Origin: an uncultured Bacilli bacterium
Lineage (GTDB): Bacteria; Bacillota_I; Bacilli_A; RF39; UBA660
NCBI GenBank assembly: GCA_947632085.1
Contig: CANRNY010000016.1
Span: forward strand, 1 to 50,206
Length of the DNA: 50,206 bases
Direction: 5' to 3'
Part shown: in pieces, positions 22,380 to 31,011 of the stretch
Layout: every line of letters begins with the position of its first letter
Position numbering within the stretch: position 1 is the first letter of the stretch
Notes under the pieces: model-generated
The model's database searches: none
Told to the model about the DNA's origin: nothing
What the model saw: only the letters and a program-made list of their open reading frames with translations
Translations under genes and position numbers: made by a program

Positions 22380-24635
22380 TTATTTATTCAATGTTTTTTC
22401 TAGTATATTAACAATAATTTCAGATTCGGCATCAGCATTTAGATATGCACTAAAACCACTATTTAAAATATCGTTTTTAGTTATTTTATCTGCTTTATTT
22501 TTTATTAATATTACTGGTGTATTAAAGCCTTCAATAGAATTGATATTTTCTAATATTTCACGAGCACTTAATTCTTTTAGATGATAATCAAGAAGAATTA
22601 AATCGTATTTATAATCGATAATGTTTTCAATTGCAGATACACCATTATCTAAGGTAATTACTGAGCAATTATTTTTAACTAATATTTTTTCTAATTTATT
22701 AGTTGCTTCTTTATTTTCGTTAACAATTAAGACTTTTTTGGTAGCTGTATCACTACTTATTTCATTAATGTTACTTATAATAGAAGAAAAATTGTTATTT
22801 AAAGTACTATTTACATTGTTATTGTTTTGTTTATTTAAGAAAGTTCTAATTACTCTTTCTAATTCATGCTTTTCAATAGGTTTGGCTAAGTAATCATCAA
22901 AACCAGCACTTAAATATTCCTCTTTCATACCTGTAATGGCATTAGCGGTTAAAGCAATAACTGGAGTTTGAAAGTTTTTATTTTCTTTTAATCTTCTTAA
23001 TGTTTCTTTACCACTTAATTTAGGCATCATATCATCAAGGAGAATCATATCATATGTTTCACCATTATTTATTTTTTCGAGGCATAAACCACCACTTGTA
23101 CATGAATCTATAGTAAAATTATATTTTTTTAATAAAGTAGCAGCGACTTTAATATTTAGTTCGTTATCATCGACAATAAGAAGACGAGCGCCATTAGCAT
23201 TTATTATTTTACTATTTGATTCGATTGTTTCTTTTTGTTTGATTGGTTCTACAGCGATGATTCTTTGATCAATTGAAACTGTAAATTTTGAACCTTTACC
23301 GTATATTGATTGAACAATTATTTTACCATGCATTAAATCAACTAGTTTTTTAGTTATAGCAAGACCTAGACCAGTTCCTTCAATTGTTTGTTGTTTTTCA
23401 ACATCTAAGCGTTCAAACTTAGCGAATAGTTTATCTAAGTTTTCTTCTTTAATACCTATTCCACTATCTTCAACTGAAACTATCAAACGACAGACATTTT
23501 CTTTGATAACAGTAGAAACCGTAAAATTGATATAACCTTCTTTAGTGTATTTTACGGCATTAGTTAAAATATTAAGATAAATTTGTTTTAATCTAGCTGA
23601 ATCGCCATATAAAATTTGCGGCATTGATTGATCTATATGTACTTGAAAATCAAGGCCTTTATCACCTATTCGTGCTTCAATTAAAGAAACTATTTCTTTT
23701 AACATAGCTTTAATATCGTATTCTTTATTAATTATTTCTAATTTATTAGCTTCTATTTTAGAAATATCTAAAATACCATTAACTATTTCTAATAAGTTAT
23801 TAGAAGCCATTATGATATCATCAACTTTTTCACGGGCACTTTCTGGTATTTTATCTTCTTTTAATGACTCACTAAAACCAACAATAGCATTTAATGGAGT
23901 TCTTATTTCGTGAGACATATTAGATAAAAAATCAGTTTTAGCGTGGTTAGCTTTTTCAGCATTTTCTTTAGCAATTGATACTTGTTCAAGCATTTTTACA
24001 TCAGGATTTTCAATGGTGAAGTACATTATTAAGCAAGTTAAAACAGTTGATGGATTTATTAAATAATTAGTTGATGGATAGATAATTTGAGTTGATGTTA
24101 TGGCTATACCTTCAACAAATAATAAAATAATTGGAATATATTTTTTATTATGAATTTTATTTAGATTTTTGATAATTAAGATAAATAAGAATACATACAT
24201 TAAGCCAAAAATAGTATATGTGTAATATACAGATAATCCTATAGGAACTGGGTTACTATTACTAGTTTCAATATCTATTGGTAAAATCAAAGTAATAATG
24301 GCATTTAAAATTAGAAAAATATGGATTGCTTTATTTTTCTTATTAACATCATTTGATATTTTATATGTATAAAAAACAAATAAAGAGATTAATGAACTTA
24401 AGCTTATTAAATATATTTTATTTACTAATTTAACAAGAGGGATTGCATAATTATAATCTATCAGAAAACCAAGAATTATCCCAAAAAAAGTTGATATAAT
24501 ACCGAATTGTAGAATTCGACCATATAAATTATCCTCAACCTTATGTTGTCTTTCTTTGCTAAAGAAAATAAATGATAAAGTTAAGATAATTATAAAAGCA
24601 TATATATTTAATAAAATTACATCCATATGTTTCAT
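22380..24635 (-). CDS. Hybrid sensor histidine kinase with two receivers, the second degenerate
   Basis: 751 residues. About seven membrane spans fill residues 1-205, then HisKA with H242 ([12 protein letters not shown]), HATPase ([24 protein letters not shown]) and a complete receiver ([37 protein letters not shown]). A second receiver fills the last 120 residues. It keeps a possible acceptor Asp (LILLDYHLKE), but the acidic pair is VNEN instead of VDDN and the conserved Lys is Asn (AYLNADA), so it is probably not phosphorylated normally. Over the kinase core the protein is very like the one at 18517-20427, pointing to duplication. ATG 24635 follows GAGGGGATTAC. The Hpt-receiver gene follows in the same operon. 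Confidence 0.92.
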   Translation of the reverse strand: MKHMDVILLNIYAFIIILTLSFIFFSKERQHKVEDNLYGRILQFGIISTFFGIILGFLIDYNYAIPLVKLVNKIYLISLSSLISLFVFYTYKISNDVNKKNKAIHIFLILNAIITLILPIDIETSNSNPVPIGLSVYYTYTIFGLMYVFLFILIIKNLNKIHNKKYIPIILLFVEGIAITSTQIIYPSTNYLINPSTVLTCLIMYFTIENPDVKMLEQVSIAKENAEKANHAKTDFLSNMSHEIRTPLNAIVGFSESLKEDKIPESAREKVDDIIMASNNLLEIVNGILDISKIEANKLEIINKEYDIKAMLKEIVSLIEARIGDKGLDFQVHIDQSMPQILYGDSARLKQIYLNILTNAVKYTKEGYINFTVSTVIKENVCRLIVSVEDSGIGIKEENLDKLFAKFERLDVEKQQTIEGTGLGLAITKKLVDLMHGKIIVQSIYGKGSKFTVSIDQRIIAVEPIKQKETIESNSKIINANGARLLIVDDNELNIKVAATLLKKYNFTIDSCTSGGLCLEKINNGETYDMILLDDMMPKLSGKETLRRLKENKNFQTPVIALTANAITGMKEEYLSAGFDDYLAKPIEKHELERVIRTFLNKQNNNNVNSTLNNNFSSIISNINEISSDTATKKVLIVNENKEATNKLEKILVKNNCSVITLDNGVSAIENIIDYKYDLILLDYHLKELSAREILENINSIEGFNTPVILIKNKADKITKNDILNSGFSAYLNADAESEIIVNILEKTLNK

Positions 24636-24695
24636 GTAATCCCCTCTATCTTTCTACAATTTAATTATAACACATTATTAATTTGAAAAAATAAA

Positions 24696-24745
24696 AAGTA
24701 GTTTATTAAATTAAATATCGACTACTTAATTTAATATAACTACTT
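24696..24745 (-). terminator. Long-stem terminator of the AMP-ligase gene
   Basis: On the minus strand AAGTAGTT-A-TATTAAATTAA pairs with TTAATTTAATA-AACTACTT (19 bp with one bulge), followed by TTTATTTT. It overlaps the last codons. Confidence 0.8.
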
Positions 24746-26686
24746 TAATTTTAAAACTTGATTATCAGGAGGAATAACTTTAATATTACTAATAGAAATA
24801 TTCGTTTCTTCTAGAATAACTGAAGTTTCGTCACCGGTTAAACCCTCATCAACAATGGCTTTATAACTTACTTTTCCATTCTTTGTTTCTGGTAAAGAAG
24901 ATCTAAATCTAAATTTAGTTGGTATTTGACGAGATGAAACATTTGGATTAGAAATGAAATATTCGTTTATTAAATGTTCAATAAATTCTTTTTGTTCCGC
25001 TTGAGTCAATTCAATACCATCTTCTAAAACAATTGTAGCGATTGGCATTAAACCTTTTTTTTCTGAATCATAATATTGTGAGATAACACAATATTTAATT
25101 TTTATATCTTGTTTAATTATTTTTTCAATTTCATATGGTTTTATTTTAAAGCCATCATAACGCATAAATGAGCGATCACTTCTTGATAAGAAATACATTA
25201 TGCCATTCTTATACATTCTAGCAATATCTTTAGTTAAAATATATTCTTTATCATCAATAGTTATTTTAGGCGTTATTACATTATCATCCAAAGTTCCTGG
25301 TGTCATTGTTGGAGATGATATAGCAATCTCCCCTTCAATATACTCTTCTTCATCCTTAAATTTAATTGGCATTTTGGTTTCAGAATCCACAATTGTATAT
25401 ATTGATTCTGGTAATGGAATACCCATACTGCCCAATTTATTATAATCTCCAATGGCATAAGAAGAACAACCACATGTTTCTGACATCCCATGTCCTTTAG
25501 TTAGCTTGACATGACAGTTATGTTTAGCAAGAAAGGCATTAACTCTAACTTCATCTTCTGGTTCCATAGAATCTCCACCATACGTAATCATCTTAATAAA
25601 TGATAAATCAGCATCTTTTAAAATAGGATCTTCAATCAAAGTTAAGAACCATGTAGGAGGTCCAATAATAGTTTGGGGCTTATTTTTTAAAATTATATAG
25701 CCTAAACCTTTTGGATCAAACTCGGGTATTTCAATAAGGTTGTTATTATGAGCCAATCCAGCATGAACTACACCAACTAATCCAAAAGCAGCAAAGTAAG
25801 GTAAAATGTGTAGAGCTTTGTCCTCTGGTTGCATTGGCATATTGGAAATTTCTGTTTGTTCAGCATATTCATTTAAGTTCTCATTAGTTAAACAAATTGG
25901 TTTTGGTTTGGCATTACTTGTTCCTGATGTATGAACGATAACAGATATTTGGTTATCTTGAAAATCTACGCTTTCGATTTCTTCATCTTGAGCTAATTTA
26001 ATTAATTCCTGATATTTATAAGTTGGTATTACTTTAGATGCAAGAGCTTTTTTTAATAATTCAGCCATTTGTTTTGTTTTTTGAAGTTGAGATTTAAGAC
26101 CAGCAAAGCCTTTAAGATGATATACTTCTCTTAAATAATTTAATGTACTAGATAAATTCATTGAATCTGTTGCTGAAACAATAATTATTTTCTTCACACC
26201 TATTTTAGATAATTCTTCTTCAATTGGTTTAATCATTCCAATGTAGCATTGGTCTAAAGCGATAATATACTTTGATTTCTCGGTAGTTGCTAAACTAAGA
26301 ATTTTTTCAGCACTAATTCTCATATCAATACTATCTGGTCGTGGATCAATAAAGTCTGATACTGCTCCTACTTTAGATGCACCATACATAAAGTATGCAG
26401 TTTCAGGAATATTTGGCATTAAGTATAATATTCTATCTTCTGGTTCGACTCCTAGGAAAGTCAAAATTTTTCCGGCTGTACCAATATTTTTCATTAATGA
26501 ACTATAATTTATTTTTCTTCCATAGAAAGTAAAAGCTGTTGAAGCTGAGTGTGCTTTAGTTTTTTCTATTAAATAATCAACAATACTTACCTTAGTATTC
26601 TTTTTTATATAATCTATATTTCCATAGAATTGTAACCATGGTCTATCTAAATGTGGATATCCTGTTTTTGTAATTTCTTTTTCCAT
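24740..26686 (-). CDS. AMP-forming acyl-CoA synthetase/ligase family protein
   Basis: 648 residues of the ANL superfamily, which adenylates carboxylic acids and usually passes them to CoA or a carrier. Motifs in order: P-loop-like VHTSGTSNAKPKP near 255, PYFAAFGLVGVVHAG, TIIGPPTWFL, TYGGDSMEPED, GHGMSETCGCSSYA (A5), and in the C-terminal domain LSRSDRSFMRYDGFKIKPYEIEK (A8 hinge) and the A10 region ETKNGKVSYKA with its Lys. No carrier or reductase domain is attached. The substrate cannot be read from the sequence. ATG 26686 follows GGGGGACAAAT. It lies between the FAD-dehydrogenase and the kinase operon. A role in membrane lipid or fatty-acid use together with the acyltransferase at 20502 is inference. 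Confidence 0.87.
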   Translation of the reverse strand: MEKEITKTGYPHLDRPWLQFYGNIDYIKKNTKVSIVDYLIEKTKAHSASTAFTFYGRKINYSSLMKNIGTAGKILTFLGVEPEDRILYLMPNIPETAYFMYGASKVGAVSDFIDPRPDSIDMRISAEKILSLATTEKSKYIIALDQCYIGMIKPIEEELSKIGVKKIIIVSATDSMNLSSTLNYLREVYHLKGFAGLKSQLQKTKQMAELLKKALASKVIPTYKYQELIKLAQDEEIESVDFQDNQISVIVHTSGTSNAKPKPICLTNENLNEYAEQTEISNMPMQPEDKALHILPYFAAFGLVGVVHAGLAHNNNLIEIPEFDPKGLGYIILKNKPQTIIGPPTWFLTLIEDPILKDADLSFIKMITYGGDSMEPEDEVRVNAFLAKHNCHVKLTKGHGMSETCGCSSYAIGDYNKLGSMGIPLPESIYTIVDSETKMPIKFKDEEEYIEGEIAISSPTMTPGTLDDNVITPKITIDDKEYILTKDIARMYKNGIMYFLSRSDRSFMRYDGFKIKPYEIEKIIKQDIKIKYCVISQYYDSEKKGLMPIATIVLEDGIELTQAEQKEFIEHLINEYFISNPNVSSRQIPTKFRFRSSLPETKNGKVSYKAIVDEGLTGDETSVILEETNISISNIKVIPPDNQVLKLK

Positions 26687-26730
26687 ATTTGTCCCCCTAA
26701 GTTGCTGTATATTTTATCTTGTTTTTAAAA

Positions 26731-26754
26731 AAAAGGCAAATTTTTAAGCCTTTT
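26731..26754 (-). terminator. Terminator of the FAD-dehydrogenase gene
   Basis: AAAAGGC pairs with GCCTTTT (26731-26737 / 26748-26754), followed on the minus strand by a T run. Confidence 0.83.
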
Positions 26755-28294
26755 CTATTATTTTTATTGCTACTTTAATGCCATCGACAGCGGCGGAGGT
26801 TATTCCCCCAGCATAACCTGCTCCTTCACCACAAGGATATATACCTTCGATATTGGACATTAAATCTTCATTACGCACAATTGTAACTGGTGATGATGAA
26901 CGAGTCTCAACACCTGTTAAGATAGCATCGGGACTAGCAAATCCTTTTAATTTTTTATCAAATGAAAGAATGCCTTCTTTTAATGTACTTTTTACAAAAT
27001 CAGGAAGAATATCATTTAAATTACATAGTGTATAACCTGGTTTATAAGATGGTATTACAGAACCTAACTTTGTACTAGGAACATCATTTAAGAAGTCTTC
27101 AACTCTTTGAACTGGCGCATTATTATTAGAGCCAGCTAAAACATAGGCTTTATGTTCTAAATCTTCTTGAAAATACATACCGGCTAACGGATCATTACCT
27201 TTAAAATCAGTTGTTAAAACATTAACAAGTAAGGCACTATTAGCATTTTCTTTATCTCTTTTATAAGTAGACATACCATTAGTAACAATTGATTCTTCGG
27301 TTGACGCAGAAGCGATTACTTCACCACCAGGACACATACAGAAGGTGTAACAACTGCGTTTAGGTCCGTGATAAGCAAATTTATATTCAGCTGGTGGTAA
27401 GTTAAGGTCAGTTATTGTGCCATACTGAGTTTCATTAATGAAAGATTGAGGATGTTCTATACGGACGCCAACAGAAAAATTCTTTCTTTCAATATTAAGT
27501 TTATTTTCTAATAACATTTTATATGTATCACGGGCACTATGACCAATTGCTAAGACTAAAGTATCAGTAATAAATTCATTTTTATTACAAATAACTTTAA
27601 TTAAGTTAGCGCCTTTTTGAATATTAGTTAATTTATTATTAAAGTAGTATTTACCACCTTTAGATTCTATATATTTTCTAATATTTTTTAATATTTCAAT
27701 TAAATTATCAGTACCAATGTGAGGTTTGTTAGAATATAAAATCTCTTTAGGAGCACCAAATTCATAAAAATAATTTAAAACTTTTTTAATATATGGAGAA
27801 CTAATACCAGTAGTTAGTTTACCATCAGAGAAAGTTCCAGCGCCACCTTCACCAAATTGAACGTTACATAATTCATTTATCTTACCAGTTTCACGATATT
27901 CATTAACATATTTTAAACGTTCATCGACTTTAGAACCTTGTTCAATAATAATTGGTTCATAACCATTATCAACTAATGTTAAAGCACAAAATAAACCAGC
28001 TGGACCAGATCCAACAATAATTGGTTTATAATTAGATTTTCTATTTTTAGTAATTTTTTCTTCAACTGGGTAATTGATATGTTTAAATTTAGGATAGACA
28101 GATTCATCTTTAACTTCAAAGTCAATGGCATAAGTATAATGAACATTTTTTTTATCACGGGCATCAATTGATTTACGAACAATATGAGCACTTAAAACAT
28201 CTTCAAGTTCAACCCAGTTTTTAAGTAATGTTCTTCTTATTACTTCATTATCATCTAAATCACGATATACTTTTATATTATCTAATCTAAGCAT
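26744..28294 (-). CDS. FAD-dependent dehydrogenase (COG2509 type)
   Basis: 516 residues. Start is ATG 28294 (MLRLDNIKVY), after AGGGTGATAAGT; a GTG at 28303 is in that site. A small N-terminal alpha/beta domain (about 1-85) precedes the FAD-binding Rossmann motif PIIVGSGPAGLFCAL near 95-109. The family signature ELCNVQFGEGGAGTFSDGKLTT follows near 155, then VLAIGHSARDTYKML and the C-terminal FAD loop GIYPCGEGAGYAGGITSAAVDG. These uncharacterised flavoproteins are widespread in anaerobic Bacillota; the physiological substrate is unknown. It follows pyrH by about 50 bases, but a terminator lies between them. Confidence 0.87.
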   Translation of the reverse strand: MLRLDNIKVYRDLDDNEVIRRTLLKNWVELEDVLSAHIVRKSIDARDKKNVHYTYAIDFEVKDESVYPKFKHINYPVEEKITKNRKSNYKPIIVGSGPAGLFCALTLVDNGYEPIIIEQGSKVDERLKYVNEYRETGKINELCNVQFGEGGAGTFSDGKLTTGISSPYIKKVLNYFYEFGAPKEILYSNKPHIGTDNLIEILKNIRKYIESKGGKYYFNNKLTNIQKGANLIKVICNKNEFITDTLVLAIGHSARDTYKMLLENKLNIERKNFSVGVRIEHPQSFINETQYGTITDLNLPPAEYKFAYHGPKRSCYTFCMCPGGEVIASASTEESIVTNGMSTYKRDKENANSALLVNVLTTDFKGNDPLAGMYFQEDLEHKAYVLAGSNNNAPVQRVEDFLNDVPSTKLGSVIPSYKPGYTLCNLNDILPDFVKSTLKEGILSFDKKLKGFASPDAILTGVETRSSSPVTIVRNEDLMSNIEGIYPCGEGAGYAGGITSAAVDGIKVAIKIIEKA

Positions 28295-28334
28295 ACTTAT
28301 CACCCTACCTCTTTTATTTTATCATATTTCCAAT

Positions 28335-28354
28335 AAAAAAGAAGTATTTACTTC
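28335..28354 (-). terminator. Terminator after pyrH
   Basis: GAAGT pairs with ACTTC around ATTT, with flanking partial pairing; on the minus strand TTTTTT follows. It overlaps the pyrH stop. Confidence 0.7.
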
Positions 28355-29058
28355 TCTTTATTACTTACAATAGTCCCTATTTTTTGGCCTTTAATAACTT
28401 TTTTTAAATTTCCTTTTTGATTTATATCAAAAACAATGATTGGAATGTCGTTATCCATACATAAAGATGTAGCTGTTGTATCCATAACATTAAGCTTTTT
28501 ATTTAGGACTTCTAAGTAAGATATTGTACTTATTTTTTTAGCATCGAGATGTTTTTTAGGATCTTTATCATATATAGCATCAACATTAGTTGCTTTGATT
28601 AAAGCATCAGCATTAATTTCAGCAGCACGTAAAGCAGCGGCGGTATCAGTAGAAAAGAATGGTGAACCAGTACCACAACCAAAGACAACTACTCGACCAT
28701 TACATAAGTGTTTTATTGCACGATCTTTAATATAGTATTCAGCTATCTGACGCATTTCAACACCGGTTTGAACTCTTACTGGGACATCTAATTGTTTAAA
28801 AGCATCACCAATAGCTAATGCATTCATTGTTGTTCCTAACATACCAATATAATCAGAAGTACAACGATCCATTTGCTGATTACTTCTTCCACGCCAGAAG
28901 TTGCCACCACCAACAACGATACCTACTTCAATGCCGAGAGTTGTTATTTCTTTTATTTCACGACAGATATCTAAGACTTTTTCAAAGTCAATACCTGTTT
29001 GGGCTTTACCAGCTAAGGATTCGCCACTTAATTTTAATAATATTCTTTGATATTTCAT
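28348..29058 (-). CDS. pyrH: UMP kinase
   Basis: 236 residues, of normal length. It phosphorylates UMP to UDP with ATP. Start is ATG 29058 (MKYQRILLKLSGESL), 6 bases after GGAGG; a TTG at 29070 lies in that site. Motifs of the amino-acid-kinase fold: LKLSGESLAG, VGIVVGGGNFWRG, DYIGMLGTTMNALAI, FGCGTGSPFFSTDTAAALRAAEI, ALIKATNVDAIYDKDPKK and MDTTATSLCMDNDIPIIVF. The gene usually lies between tsf and frr; here it is alone, 20 kb away. The only visible promoter (29176-29204) is separated from it by a 16-codon leader ORF and two terminator-like hairpins, pointing to attenuation control. Confidence 0.97.
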   Translation of the reverse strand: MKYQRILLKLSGESLAGKAQTGIDFEKVLDICREIKEITTLGIEVGIVVGGGNFWRGRSNQQMDRCTSDYIGMLGTTMNALAIGDAFKQLDVPVRVQTGVEMRQIAEYYIKDRAIKHLCNGRVVVFGCGTGSPFFSTDTAAALRAAEINADALIKATNVDAIYDKDPKKHLDAKKISTISYLEVLNKKLNVMDTTATSLCMDNDIPIIVFDINQKGNLKKVIKGQKIGTIVSNKEK

Positions 29059-29068
29059 ATATTCCTCC

Positions 29069-29104
29069 AAAAAAAAGACTTATTACTAATAAAAATAATA
29101 AGTC
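29069..29104 (-). terminator. Intrinsic terminator immediately before the pyrH ribosome site
   Basis: On the minus strand GACTTATTA pairs with TAATAAGTC (29096-29104 / 29077-29085) around a 10-base loop, followed by eight T (29069-29076) that run directly into GGAGG of pyrH. It overlaps the stop of the leader ORF. Transcription of pyrH must read through it. Confidence 0.88.
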
Positions 29105-29153
29105 ATAAACTTAAAAAAAGTGATGGAGATGTTAAGAATTCGTATTTTAACAT
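29103..29153 (-). CDS. Candidate 16-residue leader peptide of pyrH
   Basis: Reads MLKYEFLTSPSLFLSL. ATG 29153 lies 7 bases after AAGGAAG, which sits at the very start of the predicted transcript. Its stop (TGA) overlaps the first base pairs of the terminator at 29069-29104. An upstream hairpin covers both its ribosome site and much of its coding part. It is Leu- and Phe-rich rather than enriched for one regulatory amino acid. Translation is inferred from layout only. Confidence 0.45.
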   Translation of the reverse strand: MLKYEFLTSPSLFLSL

Positions 29154-29168
29154 AATCATCACTTCCTT
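29109..29168 (-). promoter_or_regulatory. First leader hairpin of pyrH (terminator-like)
   Basis: On the minus strand AAGTGATG-ATT-ATGTTAA pairs with TTAACAT-CTCC-ATCACTT (29118-29164 region), an imperfect 15-bp arm followed by TTTTTTTAAG. It sequesters the leader ribosome site and start codon. It can also serve as the terminator of the secreted-protein gene just upstream. Confidence 0.7.
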
Positions 29169-29175
29169 ACTAAAT

Positions 29176-29204
29176 ATAATACTATAATTAATTTTATATT
29201 TCAA
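29176..29204 (-). promoter_or_regulatory. Promoter of the pyrH leader
   Basis: On the minus strand TTGAAA (29199-29204), 17 bases, TATTAT (29176-29181). It abuts the stop codon of the upstream secreted-protein gene. The RNA start is near 29169, giving a leader of about 110 bases. Confidence 0.75.
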
Positions 29205-30242
29205 TTATTTAAGTTCAAGAGTTGGAACACTATTTAAATAAGCATTACGTTTAGTAGCATATGTTAAGGTATCATTGCTATAACCTAATTTAGCAAGTAT
29301 AGCTTTTTCTTCATTAGTTAAAGCAATTACACTAGTTGGATCATCAATGCTAGTTTCATAATTATCGGAATTAGTAAGTCGATCACTTAAATCTAGAGCA
29401 GTTGTTAAATCAGCTTTACGGATATCATCTGGGAAAGATAACCATACTGAATTATTTGTAGTACGATCAATTCCATTATAAGCAAATGAATCTTCATAAT
29501 AAGAACTATTACCAGTTATATTATTTAAACCAGTCCAGTATCTTGTATCTAGAGATGTACAACTTGCTTTAACTTGATCAATGATATCACCACTTAGAAT
29601 AATCTTTTGTAGACTTCCATTAACAGTAAAGATAGCAGATATTTCATTATCTCTGATAATAATTTGCGGATAAGTTACAGCATCTATACCATATTCACTA
29701 CTTATAATATTAAAGATATTAGAAGCAATAGTATTTTTGATATTTCTAGATACTGTACCACAAGCAAATAAAGTATATGCATCTATTGCTGGTTTACTAA
29801 ATAAGGCGTTATTACAGAATGTAGAATAACTATCTGTGTCTTTAGTTTGAAGATAATTATCATATAGAGAATCAATATCTAATGATAATACTTCATCTTT
29901 AGTTGTATTAGTAAAATCTATTGGTGATAAATAATAAGCATTTAAAGCATTTGATAGTTCAATAGATTTTCTTATTTCATCTTGGTCGATATTAGGTACT
30001 CCGTACTCATCATATCCTTCAAAATATGCTCTTATGTCCTCTCCGTCTTGCATTTTAATTTGTGATCTGTCTTCACTAACTTCAGCATCGCCAATAATGT
30101 TTGTGGCAGGTACATCAGCATGAGCGATAGTTGGAGCTACAGAAAGTAACATACAGAAGATAGTTGTGGTAGCTGCGACTTTTTTAGCACCTGTACAAAA
30201 ATTGCTAGAGAATGCTTTTGCGTGTTTTGATTTTATTTCCAT
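29205..30242 (-). CDS. Secreted protein of unknown function
   Basis: 345 residues. Start is ATG 30242 (MEIKSKHAKAF), 6 bases after GGAGGG; longer upstream readings would cross the promoter. A Sec signal peptide covers about 1-44, with a basic n-region (GAKKVAATT), a hydrophobic core and a probable cut at AHA|D. The mature part of about 300 residues is acidic, with no repeats, no anchor and no recognised catalytic motif. It holds four Cys after the signal (STFCNN, LFACGT, KASCTS and one earlier), perhaps forming disulphides. It has an excellent promoter. Probably released to the medium or wall; function unknown. Confidence 0.75.
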   Translation of the reverse strand: MEIKSKHAKAFSSNFCTGAKKVAATTTIFCMLLSVAPTIAHADVPATNIIGDAEVSEDRSQIKMQDGEDIRAYFEGYDEYGVPNIDQDEIRKSIELSNALNAYYLSPIDFTNTTKDEVLSLDIDSLYDNYLQTKDTDSYSTFCNNALFSKPAIDAYTLFACGTVSRNIKNTIASNIFNIISSEYGIDAVTYPQIIIRDNEISAIFTVNGSLQKIILSGDIIDQVKASCTSLDTRYWTGLNNITGNSSYYEDSFAYNGIDRTTNNSVWLSFPDDIRKADLTTALDLSDRLTNSDNYETSIDDPTSVIALTNEEKAILAKLGYSNDTLTYATKRNAYLNSVPTLELK

Positions 30243-30267
30243 TATAAACCCTCCGTTTATAGCTAAA

Positions 30268-30296
30268 ATTCTAGCATTAGAAGGAACAGTTGTCAA
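30268..30296 (-). promoter_or_regulatory. Strong promoter of the secreted protein gene
   Basis: On the minus strand TTGACA (30291-30296), 17 bases, TAGAAT (30268-30273), one of the best consensus matches in the window. Confidence 0.85.
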
Positions 30297-30322
30297 ATTT
30301 TTATGACTATGAAAAAGCATTA

Positions 30323-30348
30323 AAAAATCAGATATAAATCTGATTTTT
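30323..30348 (-). terminator. Terminator of the riboswitch-controlled gene
   Basis: AAAAATCAGAT pairs with ATCTGATTTTT around a 4-base loop, T-rich on both sides. Confidence 0.85.
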
Positions 30349-30352
30349 AATT

Positions 30353-30946
30353 TTATGATAATTTAAGCTTTTCTTCATCAGTTAGACGTTCGTAAGTTGA
30401 TAAATATGCGCCTCTTTCAAGAGTATTATAATCGTTAGTTGCAGCATTATAAGTAACAATAAAACTACCTTTTAAACATATAGCTTTAGCACCCCAACTA
30501 GTTATAATAATAACATCTTCAGGAACTTCAGTTAAAAGACGTGGTTCACATTCTGGAACGTATTCTTCACCATCTTGATAATACATTCTAGCGAATTTAG
30601 AAGCAGCAACAACATATTCTTCATTTGAAGTACTTGATGTATTAGTTATAACAACATCAGGCATTAATTGACCATCTTCTTGTGGTCTTTCTTTAACAGT
30701 AGCTGTTTCTTCACTTAAAATATATTCTTTACCATCAATAGTTGTTTTTAAAACAGTATGAATAACTTCCCCTACTTTTCCTAAACGAGCAGATACTTTT
30801 CCCTTTTTGTAAGCCATATGTTTTTTTTCTGGACTGATAGTTGATAAGAATGCGCCGATTTCTTCATTTGGGATAACACGGCAAACTAATTCTAGATCAC
30901 CATACTCTTCTGGATGAGCACTTTTTAAAATAATTTTTTCTTTCAT
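30353..30946 (-). CDS. Unknown soluble protein under a manganese riboswitch
   Basis: 197 residues with no signal peptide and no membrane span. I do not recognise a firm family. Two segments look like diverged copies of one short motif: PDVVITNTSSTSNEEYVVAA followed by SKFARMYY, and EDVIIITSWGAKAICLKG followed by an Ala/Tyr-rich end LSTYERL. They recall small PGDYG-type domains (a hydrophobic strand, a Gly/Asn turn, then F..xY), which is a weak resemblance only. The N-terminal 90 residues are beta-rich (GKEYILSEETATVKERP). ATG 30946 follows AAGGAAGTG. The gene stands alone: its promoter at 31131-31159 is followed by a yybP-ykoY aptamer and an overlapping terminator. Expression is therefore predicted to rise with Mn2+. 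That control suggests a part in manganese use, storage or protection, which is inference. Confidence 0.75.
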   Translation of the reverse strand: MKEKIILKSAHPEEYGDLELVCRVIPNEEIGAFLSTISPEKKHMAYKKGKVSARLGKVGEVIHTVLKTTIDGKEYILSEETATVKERPQEDGQLMPDVVITNTSSTSNEEYVVAASKFARMYYQDGEEYVPECEPRLLTEVPEDVIIITSWGAKAICLKGSFIVTYNAATNDYNTLERGAYLSTYERLTDEEKLKLS

Positions 30947-31011
30947 TTAATACACTTCCTTTTCTTCAGAAAAGTTATGACTTAAATGATAAGAAATACT
31001 TTTTAAGGGAA

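Noticed and set aside
25200-25491. Short frames on both strands within the AMP-ligase gene
   Set aside because: They overlap conserved A5 and neighbouring motifs of the ligase in another frame; no evidence of translation.
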